Shown here: in pieces, positions 15,609 to 24,852 of the stretch | Layout of the letters: every line of letters starts with the position of its first letter | Numbering within the stretch: the stretch's first letter is position 1 | NCBI RefSeq assembly: GCF_000022365.1 | Contig: NC_012804.1 | Location: forward strand, 1,981,439 to 2,045,438 | Length of the DNA stretch: 64,000 nt | DNA from: Thermococcus gammatolerans EJ3 | Lineage (GTDB): Archaea; Methanobacteriota_B; Thermococci; Thermococcales; Thermococcaceae | Direction of reading: 5' to 3' | The notes under the pieces: model-generated | Told to the model about the DNA's origin: nothing | Databases searched by the model: none | What the model saw: the letters and a program-made list of their open reading frames with translations, nothing else | Translations under genes and position numbers: made by a program

Positions 15609-16916
15609 ATGGAGGCGGTTGAAAGGCTCGCGGGGATCCTCGATAAAAGAAACGTGGAGTGGGAGATATACTGGGAGGAGGGAAAGAGTGCCTCCTTCAG
15701 AATTGAAAGGGAAAGGATAGAGAGGGCTCAGTGGAAGTTCTACTCAGGGATTGGGCTGAGGGTGGGTCTGAATGGGAGGGTTGGTTTCTCCTACGTAACC
15801 GGCCTTGACCACGACGAGAAAAGTCTCTTTGAGCTCGTCAAAAGAGCCGAAAAGCTCGCCCGGATAGGGTCGAGGCCTTTCAGGGGGTTCCCAACTAGGG
15901 AGAAATTTCCCCGGGTTAGGGGGCTCTACGACAAATCTATAGACGATCTGGACTTTGATGAGGCACACTCCTTGGCTGGAGAGTTTGTGGAGAGGATGAG
16001 GGAGATGAGGGGAGAGAGGGGAGAGTACACCCTCGCCGGCGCGATGAGCTTCGGCACGGTAAGAGCCGGAATAGTAAACTCCAACGGCATTGAAGGCGAA
16101 GAGCCAAGAACCGGCCTGGCGATATGGGCCTATGCGGTAAAAAAGAACAGCAGGAGTGGGAGCGGCTACGCCTCGCAGAGCTACACGACGCTGGAGGGAG
16201 TGCACGAGGGTGAGGAACTCATAAGGAGGGCTATGAACGAGGCCGAGTCGAGCCAGAGGGCGGAGAAAATCGAAGGTTTTAGCGGGGAGGTTCTGCTGGA
16301 GCCTCAAGTCGTTGAGGCCCTGGTTTACCTCTTCCTCGAGAACCTCTACGGAGACAGCGTTTACTACTCCCGCTCCCGCTTCTCGGTGGGGGACCTGGGA
16401 AAGAGTGTGCTCTCGGGGAACGTCTCAATAATCGACGACCCCACACTAGGATTCTCTCCGGGAAGCTATTCCTTCGACGGAGAGGGTGTTCCGGGAAGGA
16501 GAAAGGTACTGATCTCAAGGGGAGAGCTGAGATCTTTCCTCCTCGACCACACCTATGGAAAGTTGCTGGGCCTCGATAGCACTGGGAATGCACTGAGGGA
16601 CTTCAGGTCGATCCCGAGGATAGGGACGGGTAACGTTCTGGTCGGGAGAGGAAGCGAGAACCTAGGGGACTGGAGCGGCGTCGTCGTTTCAAAGGTCTTC
16701 GGAGAGCACACCGCCAACCCGGTAACCGGCGATTTCTCGCTCACGGTCGAGCTCGGCTACGTGGTGGAGAACGGCGAGGCCACACCCTTCAGCGGGAACA
16801 TGGTATCGGGCAACGTGTTCGAGGCCCTTGGAAGTGTTTCACGCGTCGGTAAAGAACTGGAAAGGAGGGGAAGCTTCTACTCGCCAAGGATCGTGACAGA
16901 GGTAAGGCTGGTCTAG
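15609..16916 (+). CDS. tldE: TldE/PmbA, partner of TldD
   Basis: 435 residues from ATG 15609, preceded by GGTGA. It has the PmbA/TldE features: FSYVTGLDHDEKSLFELVKRA near residue 60, NSNGIEGEEPRTGLAIWAYA in the middle, and EHTANPVTGDFSLTVELGYVVENGEA near the C-terminus. It lacks the HExxxH site, as TldE subunits do, and acts as the non-zinc half of the peptidase. It ends head-to-head with the USP gene (stops overlap at 16913-16916). Confidence 0.92.
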   Translation: MEAVERLAGILDKRNVEWEIYWEEGKSASFRIERERIERAQWKFYSGIGLRVGLNGRVGFSYVTGLDHDEKSLFELVKRAEKLARIGSRPFRGFPTREKFPRVRGLYDKSIDDLDFDEAHSLAGEFVERMREMRGERGEYTLAGAMSFGTVRAGIVNSNGIEGEEPRTGLAIWAYAVKKNSRSGSGYASQSYTTLEGVHEGEELIRRAMNEAESSQRAEKIEGFSGEVLLEPQVVEALVYLFLENLYGDSVYYSRSRFSVGDLGKSVLSGNVSIIDDPTLGFSPGSYSFDGEGVPGRRKVLISRGELRSFLLDHTYGKLLGLDSTGNALRDFRSIPRIGTGNVLVGRGSENLGDWSGVVVSKVFGEHTANPVTGDFSLTVELGYVVENGEATPFSGNMVSGNVFEALGSVSRVGKELERRGSFYSPRIVTEVRLV

Positions 16917-17368
16917 CGGACAATCATGGTCGGAACGTTTATCAACCCAACGACTTCCTCAAGCAGGGACCCTATCCTCGTCTTTCCGCTCCTCCCATAG
17001 GCACCCATGACGACGAGGGAGTAGTTGCCCGAGTTCGCCTCGCGGAGTATTGTCTCCTTGGCCAGACCTTCGATTATCCTGAAGGAGCAGTTCACCCCCT
17101 CCTCCTGGCAGAGCTCCATGAGACCTGTCATTATCGTACGTATTCCCTTCTTCATCTCCTTCCATATCTCATTCTCAAAGCTCTCAACCTTCTCAAGCCT
17201 GTCGGTAAACATGCTGAGGTTGAAGGCCATAGACCTCGCTTCCCTCCTGTCAAGAACGGAGAGTAGTATGACCTTACCCCCCCGCTTTTTGGCTATCGCT
17301 ATGGCGTGGAGCGCCGCCTTTTGACTCCACTTGGAGCCGTCTATAAGCACGAGTATCTTCAAGCTCAT
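16913..17368 (-). CDS. Universal stress protein (UspA family)
   Basis: 151 residues from ATG 17368; the frame runs further upstream inside the transporter gene but is not coding there. MSLKILVLIDGSKWSQKAALHAIAIAKKRGGKVILLSVLD is the typical USP start, and VVMGAYGRSGKTRIGSLLEEVV is the ATP-binding G-x2-G-x9-G-type motif. It follows the transporter gene with only two bases between them, so it probably shares its mRNA and may be a cytoplasmic regulatory subunit of that carrier. Nucleotide binding is inferred from the family. Confidence 0.9.
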   Translation of the reverse strand: MSLKILVLIDGSKWSQKAALHAIAIAKKRGGKVILLSVLDRREARSMAFNLSMFTDRLEKVESFENEIWKEMKKGIRTIMTGLMELCQEEGVNCSFRIIEGLAKETILREANSGNYSLVVMGAYGRSGKTRIGSLLEEVVGLINVPTMIVR

Positions 17369-17370
17369 GT

Positions 17371-18651
17371 TCACACCCCCGCGTACCGGAGCCAGAGCAA
17401 CAGAGAGCCAAACCCAACGGTGGCAAACATCACGACCAGGCCGACCTTGAGAAAGTCTGCAAAAGTTATCCTTATCCCCTCTTTCCCGGCGATACCGATG
17501 ACCACGACGTTGGCGCTCGCTCCGATTGCGGTGCCGTTTCCACCCAGACAGGCACCGAGGGAGAGGGCCCACCAGAGGGGATAAGTATTGAGGGACGAGC
17601 CCATAGCCTTGATCAGGGGTATCATCGTCGCGGTCAGGGGTATGTTGTCAACGATGGCTGAGGAGATAGCCGAGAACCAAGCGATAACGAAAATTGCCTC
17701 CCCAGTGCTATGAATGTAACCCATCATCCAGCTGGCAACATCGTTTATAACGCCTGTCTCAACAAGTGAACCGACTATGATGAAGAGACCCACAAAGAAG
17801 AAGATCGCCGTCCACTCAACCTTCTCCAGTATCCCCTCCGGATCCTGCCTGCTCCACAGGAGGAGAAACGAAGCGCCGCTTAAGGCAACGACCGCCGGCT
17901 CAATGCCAAGCCTGTCGTGAACAAAAAATAGGGCGACCACGGACAGAATAACAACTACGGATTTCTTGAAGAGAACCGGATCTTTGATGGCCTCGTCCTC
18001 ACTGAGTCCCTCTATTACCGAGAGGAGTCTCTGCCTGCGGGAGGAACTGACGTGGATCTCACCGCGGTAAGCGAGGTAAATTATGCCGATCGTGATCAGC
18101 AGGTCGAGGAAGGCTATCGGCCCCATGTTAAGGAGGAACTCGTTGAAGCTCAGGTTTGCGGCCGAGCCTATCATGATGTTCGGAGGATCACCAATCAGTG
18201 TTGCCGTCCCACCGATGTTGGAGGCAAAGACCTCCGACAGGAGGAAGGGGACCGGATCAACCTTCATGAGGCGGGTTATGTAGATGAGCATTGGAGTGAG
18301 CAGGAGAACTGTGGTAACGTTGTCGAGGATTGAGCTGACAACAGCGGTAACAATCGAGAAGAGCAAAAGAACCCGCATAGGACTGCCCCTGGCAAGTTTC
18401 GCGGTTTTTATCGCTATGTATTCAAAGAGACCACTTTCCCTCGCTGTGTTCACTATGATCATCATCCCTATGAGGAGGAAAAGGGTGTCCAGATCTAGGT
18501 AGGCGGGGAGCTTGTCCCACGGTACAACATGCAAAAACAGGACTATAGAGGCTCCAAAGAGGGCTGCAACGGTTCTGTGAACCTTCTCACTTATTATGAG
18601 GGCATAGGTAAAGAGGAACACTGAAACCGCTATTATAAGCGCTGGATCCAT
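17371..18651 (-). CDS. ArsB/NhaD/SLC13-type permease
   Basis: 426 residues with about eleven membrane helices. It carries the ion-transporter superfamily marks of this group: a first half with SSILDNVTTVLLLTPMLIYI and GGTATLIGDPPNIMIG, and a repeated second half with SSAIVDNIPLTATMIPLIKA and GGNGTAIGASANVVVIGIA. Such proteins move arsenite, Na+/H+, or dicarboxylates; the substrate cannot be told here. The ATG at 18651 follows GGAGGTG. It lies between two universal stress protein genes read in the same direction, which suggests regulated transport. Confidence 0.85.
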   Translation of the reverse strand: MDPALIIAVSVFLFTYALIISEKVHRTVAALFGASIVLFLHVVPWDKLPAYLDLDTLFLLIGMMIIVNTARESGLFEYIAIKTAKLARGSPMRVLLLFSIVTAVVSSILDNVTTVLLLTPMLIYITRLMKVDPVPFLLSEVFASNIGGTATLIGDPPNIMIGSAANLSFNEFLLNMGPIAFLDLLITIGIIYLAYRGEIHVSSSRRQRLLSVIEGLSEDEAIKDPVLFKKSVVVILSVVALFFVHDRLGIEPAVVALSGASFLLLWSRQDPEGILEKVEWTAIFFFVGLFIIVGSLVETGVINDVASWMMGYIHSTGEAIFVIAWFSAISSAIVDNIPLTATMIPLIKAMGSSLNTYPLWWALSLGACLGGNGTAIGASANVVVIGIAGKEGIRITFADFLKVGLVVMFATVGFGSLLLWLRYAGV

Positions 18652-18665
18652 TACGACACCTCCAC

Positions 18666-19217
18666 TCAGTAGACGATGACGGGCTCATCGATGTGCTGGA
18701 CGATTTTAAACACCACCGGGCTTATTGGGGAAGTTCTGCTCGGCTCGGAGCCAAAGCAACGGGAGATCACCAGCAGATCAAACTTTCCGGTGGACATGAG
18801 CTCTATAACGTCGTCGCTCTTGCTCCCGATGAAGTAGTCGGTTTCGACCGAGAGGCCTAGGTTCTCAAGTCTGGGCGCAAGGTTGCGGAGTGTTTCGCTG
18901 GCAAAGCGCATCTTCTCCGCCTTCAGTTTCTCGGCCTCCTCCTTCCCGAGGGTCTGCTCTATGATGTGAAGGGTTCTCTTCTCGGAGATGTAAATGAGCT
19001 TTAACGAGGCCCCGGCATAAGCCCTCAGGGTCTCAAAAAGTTCTTCTGGTATGTCAAGTGAGAACCTGTCCACAGGAAACAGTATCGATTTGACCTCCGG
19101 AAGAACCAGTTCCTCCGGGAGGAGAAGGAACTCACGGTAGCGCTTGGCTATCTGCTCATAGCGATCCCCGGCAATGTCCCTGAACTTCCGGGAGATTATG
19201 CGATTGAGCACCTCCAT
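18666..19217 (-). CDS. Universal stress protein-like domain protein
   Basis: 183 residues if started at ATG 19217; ATGs at 19226 and 19223 would add three residues and no start has a strong ribosome site. The region VKSILFPVDRFSLDIPEELF, the LKLIYISE strand and the closing DLLVISRCFGSEPSRTSPISPVVFKI follow the USP fold, with an extra N-terminal helical part of about 45 residues. Its glycine motif is less canonical than in the 16913 gene. It is the first gene of the leftward USP-transporter-USP block, 14 bases before the permease. Confidence 0.8.
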   Translation of the reverse strand: MEVLNRIISRKFRDIAGDRYEQIAKRYREFLLLPEELVLPEVKSILFPVDRFSLDIPEELFETLRAYAGASLKLIYISEKRTLHIIEQTLGKEEAEKLKAEKMRFASETLRNLAPRLENLGLSVETDYFIGSKSDDVIELMSTGKFDLLVISRCFGSEPSRTSPISPVVFKIVQHIDEPVIVY

Positions 19218-19324
19218 GATCATCATCCAGATTCCAGAAGTGCGAGGTCAATTTAAGGCTTTCTAAATTCAGCGAACCGAAATCCATTTAACAAAACCAC
19301 TTCACTTAAACCCGGTGAGGAGTA

Positions 19325-21247
19325 ATGAGAAAAACGTACGCCCTGGCAGCGGTACTGCTACTCATCTTCTCGATACTGCCAGCGGTGGGGGCCCAATGTC
19401 CCTGTGAGGGGCACACGATTGTTCTCAAGGCACCAGCTGTCTCAAGAACCCCCGATGGAAGGCTCGTTGGAGTGGCCACCAACTTCGTAATAACGGTAGC
19501 CCCGGGAAGCGGGCACGTGTACCTTGAGACGTGGCCCCTGGCGGAGGTTGACATGCAGGCGAGCGCAAGGCTGGCAACGCAGATAGCCGGAGAGGTCACT
19601 GGGAAGGACATGAGCAAGTATGATGTTTTCATACAGGTCAGGGCGGACTCACCGATCATAGGCGGCCCCTCCGCCGGAGGAACTATGACCGTTGGAATAA
19701 TAGCGGCACTTGAAGGCTGGAAGGTCAGGGACGACGTCATGATGACGGGAATGATAAACCCGGACGGCACGATAGGGCCCGTCGGTGGGATCCTCGAGAA
19801 GGCCGCGGCGGCCGCGTCCGTTGGGGCAAAGCTGTTCCTCATCCCAGAGGGCCAGAGGATACAGATGGTGCAGGAAAGCGAGGAGAAGAACATAGGGGGC
19901 ATAATCCAGATCACGACGAGAACGAGGAAGGTCGATGTGGCCCAGTACGCCAAGGAACGCTGGGGTCTTGAGGTCAAGGAGGTAAGCGACATCTACGACG
20001 CCGTCTACTACTTCACGGGACACAGACTATCAAAGCCACAGGTACCCCCCAACATCAGGATAGACACTGCTTTCCTCATGGATGATGCCAAAAAGGACTA
20101 TGCCAACACCACAGCTTACTACGATCTCGTTCTTGAGAAACTCAAGAAGAGCACCGTAGACTACGAAACCTACGTAACCCTGAAGGAGGCCCTTGACCAG
20201 GCGAAGGGCATACTGAACTCCTCGAAAGAGGCCCTAGACGAGGGAATGTACTACACCGCCCTGAGTAAAGACTTCCAGGCGAGGATCATCATCAGGCACG
20301 TCGATTGGTACATGAACGTCCAGAGCGTCCAGGACGTTGCCGAACTGCTAAACCGCGTTAACGCGTACATCAACGGGACGGAAAGATACGTCTCGGGAAT
20401 GGAGATAAGGGGCATGACGATGCTCCAAGCGATAGCAGCGGCCGAGGAGAGGGTCGAGCAGGCCAAGGACATACTCCAGGACGCGTGGAAGAACTTCTAC
20501 AACGGTGATTACTGGGACGCCGTTGGAAATGCCGCCTATGCCTACGAGAGAGCCGACACTGCTCGCTTCTGGGCGTCCCTTGGAGAGCGCTTCGCAAAGG
20601 GGGACGCTATCGAGAGGGATGAGCTGAAGGACACCGCCAGAAACTACATCGACGAGTCCAGCCTGATAGCGACCTACATAGAGTCCATGTACGGAGACGT
20701 CGTCGGCAGCTCTCTCAGCGACACGATCCAGAAGGCTGAGGAGTACTACGACGACGGAAAATACTCGGCGGCGATATTCACGGCTATGGAGGCCAGGGTT
20801 AGGGGCGAAGTGTTCCTCGACACCCTAGGCATAGACAACGTTACCGTGCTCAGGGACAAGCTGGAGCAGATGAAAGAGGCAGCCAAAACGGCCATAGGAC
20901 TCGCCCAGATGAAGGGGATAACCCCACTCCTGGCGATGGCGTACTACGAGTTCGCTGAGAGCTACGAGAAGGGTAACGGTATAGACGACATCCAGAACGC
21001 AATGATATTCTATCAGTACGCGAGAGAAAGCGCAGGTGTCTTCCTGCTGAAGATAAACTCAAGTGAGGTAACGTGGACCAACCCTATGGGAAGTGAAACG
21101 GTGCCCTCGACCACGTCGAGCACGAAAGCAACCGGCACAAAAACCCCGAGCACAACATCGAGCACCGGCGTTGGAATAACCTCAGTCTGCGGGCCGGGAA
21201 TAATAGCGCTCTTCGCGCTCCTACCCCTGCTCCGGAGGAGGGATTAA
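19325..21247 (+). CDS. Secreted Lon-like (S16) protease with CGP-CTERM anchor
   Basis: 640 residues. A signal peptide (MRKTYALAAVLLLIFSILPAVGA) is followed by an S16 proteolytic domain with the catalytic dyad Ser 116 in IIGGPSAGGTMTV and Lys 159 in GPVGGILEKAAAAASVG. There is no AAA ATPase module. The rest, from about residue 230, is a long helical region with TPR-like periodicity (NFYNGDYWDAVGNAAYAYERA), then a Thr/Ser stalk and a CGP-CTERM end, SVCGPGIIALFALLPLLRRRD. It should act outside the membrane without ATP. Several Thermococcales have such genes; the substrate is unknown. Confidence 0.92.
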   Translation: MRKTYALAAVLLLIFSILPAVGAQCPCEGHTIVLKAPAVSRTPDGRLVGVATNFVITVAPGSGHVYLETWPLAEVDMQASARLATQIAGEVTGKDMSKYDVFIQVRADSPIIGGPSAGGTMTVGIIAALEGWKVRDDVMMTGMINPDGTIGPVGGILEKAAAAASVGAKLFLIPEGQRIQMVQESEEKNIGGIIQITTRTRKVDVAQYAKERWGLEVKEVSDIYDAVYYFTGHRLSKPQVPPNIRIDTAFLMDDAKKDYANTTAYYDLVLEKLKKSTVDYETYVTLKEALDQAKGILNSSKEALDEGMYYTALSKDFQARIIIRHVDWYMNVQSVQDVAELLNRVNAYINGTERYVSGMEIRGMTMLQAIAAAEERVEQAKDILQDAWKNFYNGDYWDAVGNAAYAYERADTARFWASLGERFAKGDAIERDELKDTARNYIDESSLIATYIESMYGDVVGSSLSDTIQKAEEYYDDGKYSAAIFTAMEARVRGEVFLDTLGIDNVTVLRDKLEQMKEAAKTAIGLAQMKGITPLLAMAYYEFAESYEKGNGIDDIQNAMIFYQYARESAGVFLLKINSSEVTWTNPMGSETVPSTTSSTKATGTKTPSTTSSTGVGITSVCGPGIIALFALLPLLRRRD

Positions 21248-22506
21248 GGGGAGCTCCTCCACTCCCTCCTTTTGAGCAGTTGTATCTCCCAGTCGGCAAG
21301 GCTTGGGCAGATCGTGCATCCAAGGCGGTAGAATCCCTCGTAATAGAGGGGATGAAGCTCAAGACCCCTCTCCAGAACGAAGAGCTGAACCATGAACCCA
21401 CTCCAGAATTTTATCGGCATAACCTCGAGAAACGTCCCGAACTCGGTCTTTCTCTCAACTACCGGCGGTTTGAGCCTTCTCCTTGCGCTCTCCCCATCCC
21501 TGTCCCCGAGTACGAGAACTGGATCCTCAAATTGAGAGGCGACGGAGTAGAGTGCCTCAACTTTCTTCCGCGTGCACCACCTGTTTGAGTGGGTGGGCAT
21601 GCCGTACTTCTCGATTGGCATGGGAACGTCGACGCGGATCAGATCCACGCCGATTTTCCTGGCGGTTCTCTCAACGTATTCATCGGTCAGGGGCATCTCG
21701 TACTCCATCCTGACGTAGACTGCAGTCACATCCCCGAAGACCTCCCTGGCCAAGATCAACGCGGCAGTTGAGTCCTTGCCCCCGCTCCAAGGCACGAGAA
21801 CGTCACCGCCCTCAAACTGGCGCAGGAACTCCTTAGAGGCTCCTGCAAAAGCCTCAATATAATCCCGGTTGAGTTCAATGAGGCGCCGAAGGGAAACGTT
21901 CTCCGAGTGGGGGATCCTCCAGAGAATTTCCGTCGGAAAACCGAGCTTCTTGCTGACTTCCGCAACAGCATAGGGGCCGGAGTAGTAGGTCTCCCTGTTC
22001 ATAAGCTTCCTGAGAACGAGGGAGTTCTCACCGAGTTCAAGGCCGAGGAGTTCTCTCATGGCAGTTCTAAAGCCCTCACCAACAGCCAGGTATACATCGT
22101 AATCGGGGTGGAGCTCTATTCCCAATGGGTTCTGCGGGTCGAGCGCGTAGCCCTCTTCCCACCTGAAACCCAACCTAAAGCGGGCCTTGATCTCCTCGAT
22201 ATGAGAGTAAAGCTCATCAACGCGCATGTTCCTGACGCGCTTCGTTCGGAGGGATCTCGCGTAAAAGGGCTTTCCCGATTCCCTCAAAACAGGAAGGAGC
22301 TCCTCCATAAGATCCCTCTCCTTCTCACCGAGGAGGAGAAGGGGGATGTAAGGCCCTTCGAGGGCTCTCTCAAGGTTCTCAAGGACTTCTTCCTTGGTCC
22401 TTCCCCCACCGAGGCTCTCAACCTTCAAAAAACCGCCGTAGTTCCTCTCGTTTATGTACTGCAGGGCCTTCGCATCCTTTCTGGCTCGGGCTATGAGTGT
22501 GAACAT
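21244..22506 (-). CDS. PP-loop ATPase / PAPS reductase family protein
   Basis: 420 residues from ATG 22506; no clear ribosome site is present, so the transcript may be leaderless. The C-terminal half is a PP-loop domain: VLVPWSGGKDSTAALILAR (about residue 255), DLIRVDVPMPIEKYGMPTHS, and NRWCTRKKVEALY, then a C-terminal GCTICPS cysteine pair. The N-terminal 240 residues are a separate domain without recognised motifs, and it begins FTLIARARKDAKALQYINER. The family includes PAPS reductases and tRNA-modifying enzymes; the substrate is unknown. It overlaps the protease gene by four bases at 21244-21247. Confidence 0.8.
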   Translation of the reverse strand: MFTLIARARKDAKALQYINERNYGGFLKVESLGGGRTKEEVLENLERALEGPYIPLLLLGEKERDLMEELLPVLRESGKPFYARSLRTKRVRNMRVDELYSHIEEIKARFRLGFRWEEGYALDPQNPLGIELHPDYDVYLAVGEGFRTAMRELLGLELGENSLVLRKLMNRETYYSGPYAVAEVSKKLGFPTEILWRIPHSENVSLRRLIELNRDYIEAFAGASKEFLRQFEGGDVLVPWSGGKDSTAALILAREVFGDVTAVYVRMEYEMPLTDEYVERTARKIGVDLIRVDVPMPIEKYGMPTHSNRWCTRKKVEALYSVASQFEDPVLVLGDRDGESARRRLKPPVVERKTEFGTFLEVMPIKFWSGFMVQLFVLERGLELHPLYYEGFYRLGCTICPSLADWEIQLLKRREWRSSP

Positions 22507-22589
22507 GGTAGTAGTTAAAAGGGCGCAACTTAAAAAGTCTTCCAGCCGATGAGGAGAACTCCCTAACCTGAGCCATAATGAAACCGGCT

Positions 22590-23192
22590 TCACTGAGGCT
22601 TCCGCGCGACGATTAAACGGACGATTCCGCGGTAATAGCGCTCCTCACGCTCGATTTCAAAGTGCTTCGAGACCAGTTTATGAGTCTCCCTGAGAGGATC
22701 GTCATCGAGGAGCAACTTCAACGGCAACTTCAGGGGGAGGAGGAAGAGGTAATTCAGTAAAGCTGAATCGCTCTTCGTGTGCTCAAGGAAAATAGCCCTT
22801 CCACCGGGCTTCAGGACACGGAGGATTTCCCTCATTCCCCTCTCGGGATTTGGAACTGTGCAGAAAACGAAGGAGCTCAGAACGGTGTCAAAACTGCCGT
22901 CGGGAAAGGGAAGCTTCTCAACGTCGGCAACCTCAAAACAGGCGTTCAGGTTAAGCCTTCTGGCTTTTTCCAGGGCGATTTCAATGACCTCAGGAACGGC
23001 ATCAACGGCGCAGAGCTCAACGTCCTTCGGGTAATAGCGCAACGTTTTCCCAACGCCAACGCCGACTTCCAGAGTTTTCCCCTCCACAAAGGAAACCGCC
23101 TTCTTCCTCAGCGGACAGAAGAACCTGTCGAGCGGTCTCTCAAGGATCTCGTAGTGCCGGGCAATGCGCGAGTACTTCTCCCTGAACGACAT
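22590..23192 (-). CDS. Class I SAM-dependent methyltransferase
   Basis: 200 residues. Motif I is TLEVGVGVGKTLRYYP, motif II ELCAVDAVPEVIEIALEKA, and post-motif FPDGSFDTVLSSFVFCTV, followed by LRVLKPGGRAIFLEHTKSD; these mark a UbiE/Methyltransferase-11 type enzyme. The C-terminal LLNYLFLLPLKLPLKLLLDDDP is a small hydrophobic insertion, which may mean a lipid or membrane substrate. It is divergent from the gene at 23249. The substrate cannot be named. Confidence 0.85.
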   Translation of the reverse strand: MSFREKYSRIARHYEILERPLDRFFCPLRKKAVSFVEGKTLEVGVGVGKTLRYYPKDVELCAVDAVPEVIEIALEKARRLNLNACFEVADVEKLPFPDGSFDTVLSSFVFCTVPNPERGMREILRVLKPGGRAIFLEHTKSDSALLNYLFLLPLKLPLKLLLDDDPLRETHKLVSKHFEIEREERYYRGIVRLIVARKPQ

Positions 23193-23248
23193 GGCCCAAA
23201 TTGGGAAGAGCTTTTAAAAAGTTGAACCCAAAGCCGGGCGGTGAGAGC

Positions 23249-23887
23249 ATGCCGTACCTCGTAATCGAGCACCTTGAGGAGATAAGCAACTGGGTCTGGC
23301 TTGAGTACAGGCACGCCAGCGAGTGGTGGAAGAATAAGCTGATTTTCACCAACGTCCTGCCCGAGGAGAGGGAAAAACTCGCAAAGCTCGGGAGCGTCAT
23401 AGGCGAGAGCGTTACGCGGTTCCCTTTTGACCGCTCAAAAATCATAGTCCTCGACCTTCAGGCGGAGGAAGAGCTGAAGCCGGAAGACATCGATGATGAC
23501 ACGATAATAGTCGTCGGCGGAATCCTCGGCGACGCCGTTCCGAGGGGAAGAACGAAGGAGTTCATAACGTCGAAGATGAAGGGCGTTAAGGTCAGACACA
23601 TCGGGAAACCCCAGTTCTCGATCGACGGTGCAAGCATAGTGGCCAAGCTAATAGCGGACGGCAGAAGGCTGGAGGAGATTGAGTACGAGGAGAACCCGAC
23701 GATTAAGCTGGACGAGTTCAGCGAGATAACGCTCCACTACGCGGTTCCGAAGCTGGACGGGAAGCTTTTGCTCACGCCGGGCCTCATTGAGTTGCAGAAG
23801 AGGGAACTCGGCTACACCGAGGCGGACGAAGAAATAAGCGACGAGGAGCTAATCGAGTTCTTTGAGGGGAAGAGGGAGCTTGCTTAA
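23249..23887 (+). CDS. SAM-dependent methyltransferase of the SFM1/DUF431 family
   Basis: 212 residues from ATG 23249, after GGTGA. The sequence begins MPYLVIEHLEEISNWVWLEY and contains SKIIVLDLQAEEELKPED, VVGGILGDAVPRGRTKE and a FSIDGASIVAKLIADGRRLEEI; these are marks of the SPOUT-like SFM1 (DUF431) family. The yeast member methylates ribosomal protein uS3; whether the archaeal one acts on a protein or RNA is not shown. It is read divergently from the class I methyltransferase, with the two start regions close together. Confidence 0.8.
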   Translation: MPYLVIEHLEEISNWVWLEYRHASEWWKNKLIFTNVLPEEREKLAKLGSVIGESVTRFPFDRSKIIVLDLQAEEELKPEDIDDDTIIVVGGILGDAVPRGRTKEFITSKMKGVKVRHIGKPQFSIDGASIVAKLIADGRRLEEIEYEENPTIKLDEFSEITLHYAVPKLDGKLLLTPGLIELQKRELGYTEADEEISDEELIEFFEGKRELA

Positions 23888-23939
23888 TTGACCACAATCT
23901 TTATCAGTGCTAACAACAATAACACAATGAGGGATAAAT

Positions 23940-24377
23940 GTGACTAGAAGCACCAAGCTCTTAATTGGGATCATTATTGTTGTTATCATAACTGCCGTAG
24001 GAGCGTTCCTTATATTTCTGTCCCCAGAAACCGTCAAAGAATCTGTTCCTCACGAAAGAACGATACTCATAGCATCAGGAACTTATTACATAAGTGCTGG
24101 CAATGCAGAAAAATTCAGTTTTAGTGTTCCATATGGGGCTAGTAATATTCGGGTTAAGTTAAACTTCAGAGTCAAGGGGGGTTCAGGAAATGACATTAAG
24201 GTTAAAATCATCGATTCCACGGGTCATGTGATTTACAATAGTGGACAGATATCAGCGACAAGCACCACGATTAGACTCCCTGAAGGAGGAACTTATGAGC
24301 TAATACTAGACAATACTTTCTCGTTTGTGTCCTCTAAGGAAGTTACACTTTCAGCCCGAGTGTGCTACATATCTTGA
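23940..24377 (+). CDS. Membrane-anchored hypothetical protein, AT-rich
   Basis: 145 residues starting at GTG 23940, with GAGGGA upstream. One N-terminal helix (LLIGIIIVVIITAVGAFLIFL) anchors an outer domain rich in beta patterns (SFSVPYGASNIRVKLNFRVKG, GNDIKVKIIDSTGHVIYN). Its layout resembles the gene at 6802, but similarity in sequence is low. The codon use and base composition are visibly more AT-rich than the core genes on both sides, as is the spacer behind it (24378-24537), which suggests recent gain. No family is recognised. Confidence 0.75.
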   Translation: MTRSTKLLIGIIIVVIITAVGAFLIFLSPETVKESVPHERTILIASGTYYISAGNAEKFSFSVPYGASNIRVKLNFRVKGGSGNDIKVKIIDSTGHVIYNSGQISATSTTIRLPEGGTYELILDNTFSFVSSKEVTLSARVCYIS

Positions 24378-24537
24378 GTCTCCTCATCTCACACCTAGAT
24401 TTGCTCTCTAAAAACAAGGTAACTATCCATATCAAATTCAATTACTTAATCACGACCTTTAGAGAATCATAGCTGATTTCCAATGTTCTCCCTTTATAAG
24501 GATGTAATACCTGGAGAGGGTGAGAAAAGCCCACTTT

Positions 24538-24852
24538 TTAAACCATCAATCCCTCTCTCAGTGCTTCTCTAACGATCCCGAGACTTTTCCTTTTCCTCTC
24601 AAACTCCTCCGGAGTATAGCAGAGGATCTCAAAATCCCCGACGATCCCGACATCCCAGAGGGCCCTCAGAACCTCGCTCGACCTTCTGGTGAAGTGCTTT
24701 CCCCTGAAGGCTTTGGAGACCACGATGATGTCGTAGTCACTGTCCTTGAGGTAGTCCCCCCTTATCCGGGAGCCGAAGAAAACAACCCTCGCATCGGGGT
24801 AGCGCCGCTTTATAACCCCGGCAATTCTCAGAGCCCAAGCTTTTCCCTGCAA
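24538..24852 (-). CDS. MNT-type nucleotidyltransferase (antitoxin of HEPN/MNT pair)
   Basis: 104 residues. GSRIRGDYLKDSDYDIIVV is the nucleotidyltransferase motif GSxxRG-x9-DxD seen in minimal nucleotidyltransferases (MNT), which neutralise HEPN ribonucleases, in some systems by adding AMP to them. The start is an unusual TTG at 24852 with GGTGA about nine bases upstream, inside the end of the HEPN gene; the HEPN stop lies at 24828-24830, so the two frames overlap by 25 bases. Since the HEPN partner is frameshifted, this may now act alone or be decaying. Confidence 0.8.
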   Translation of the reverse strand: MQGKAWALRIAGVIKRRYPDARVVFFGSRIRGDYLKDSDYDIIVVSKAFRGKHFTRRSSEVLRALWDVGIVGDFEILCYTPEEFERKRKSLGIVREALREGLMV

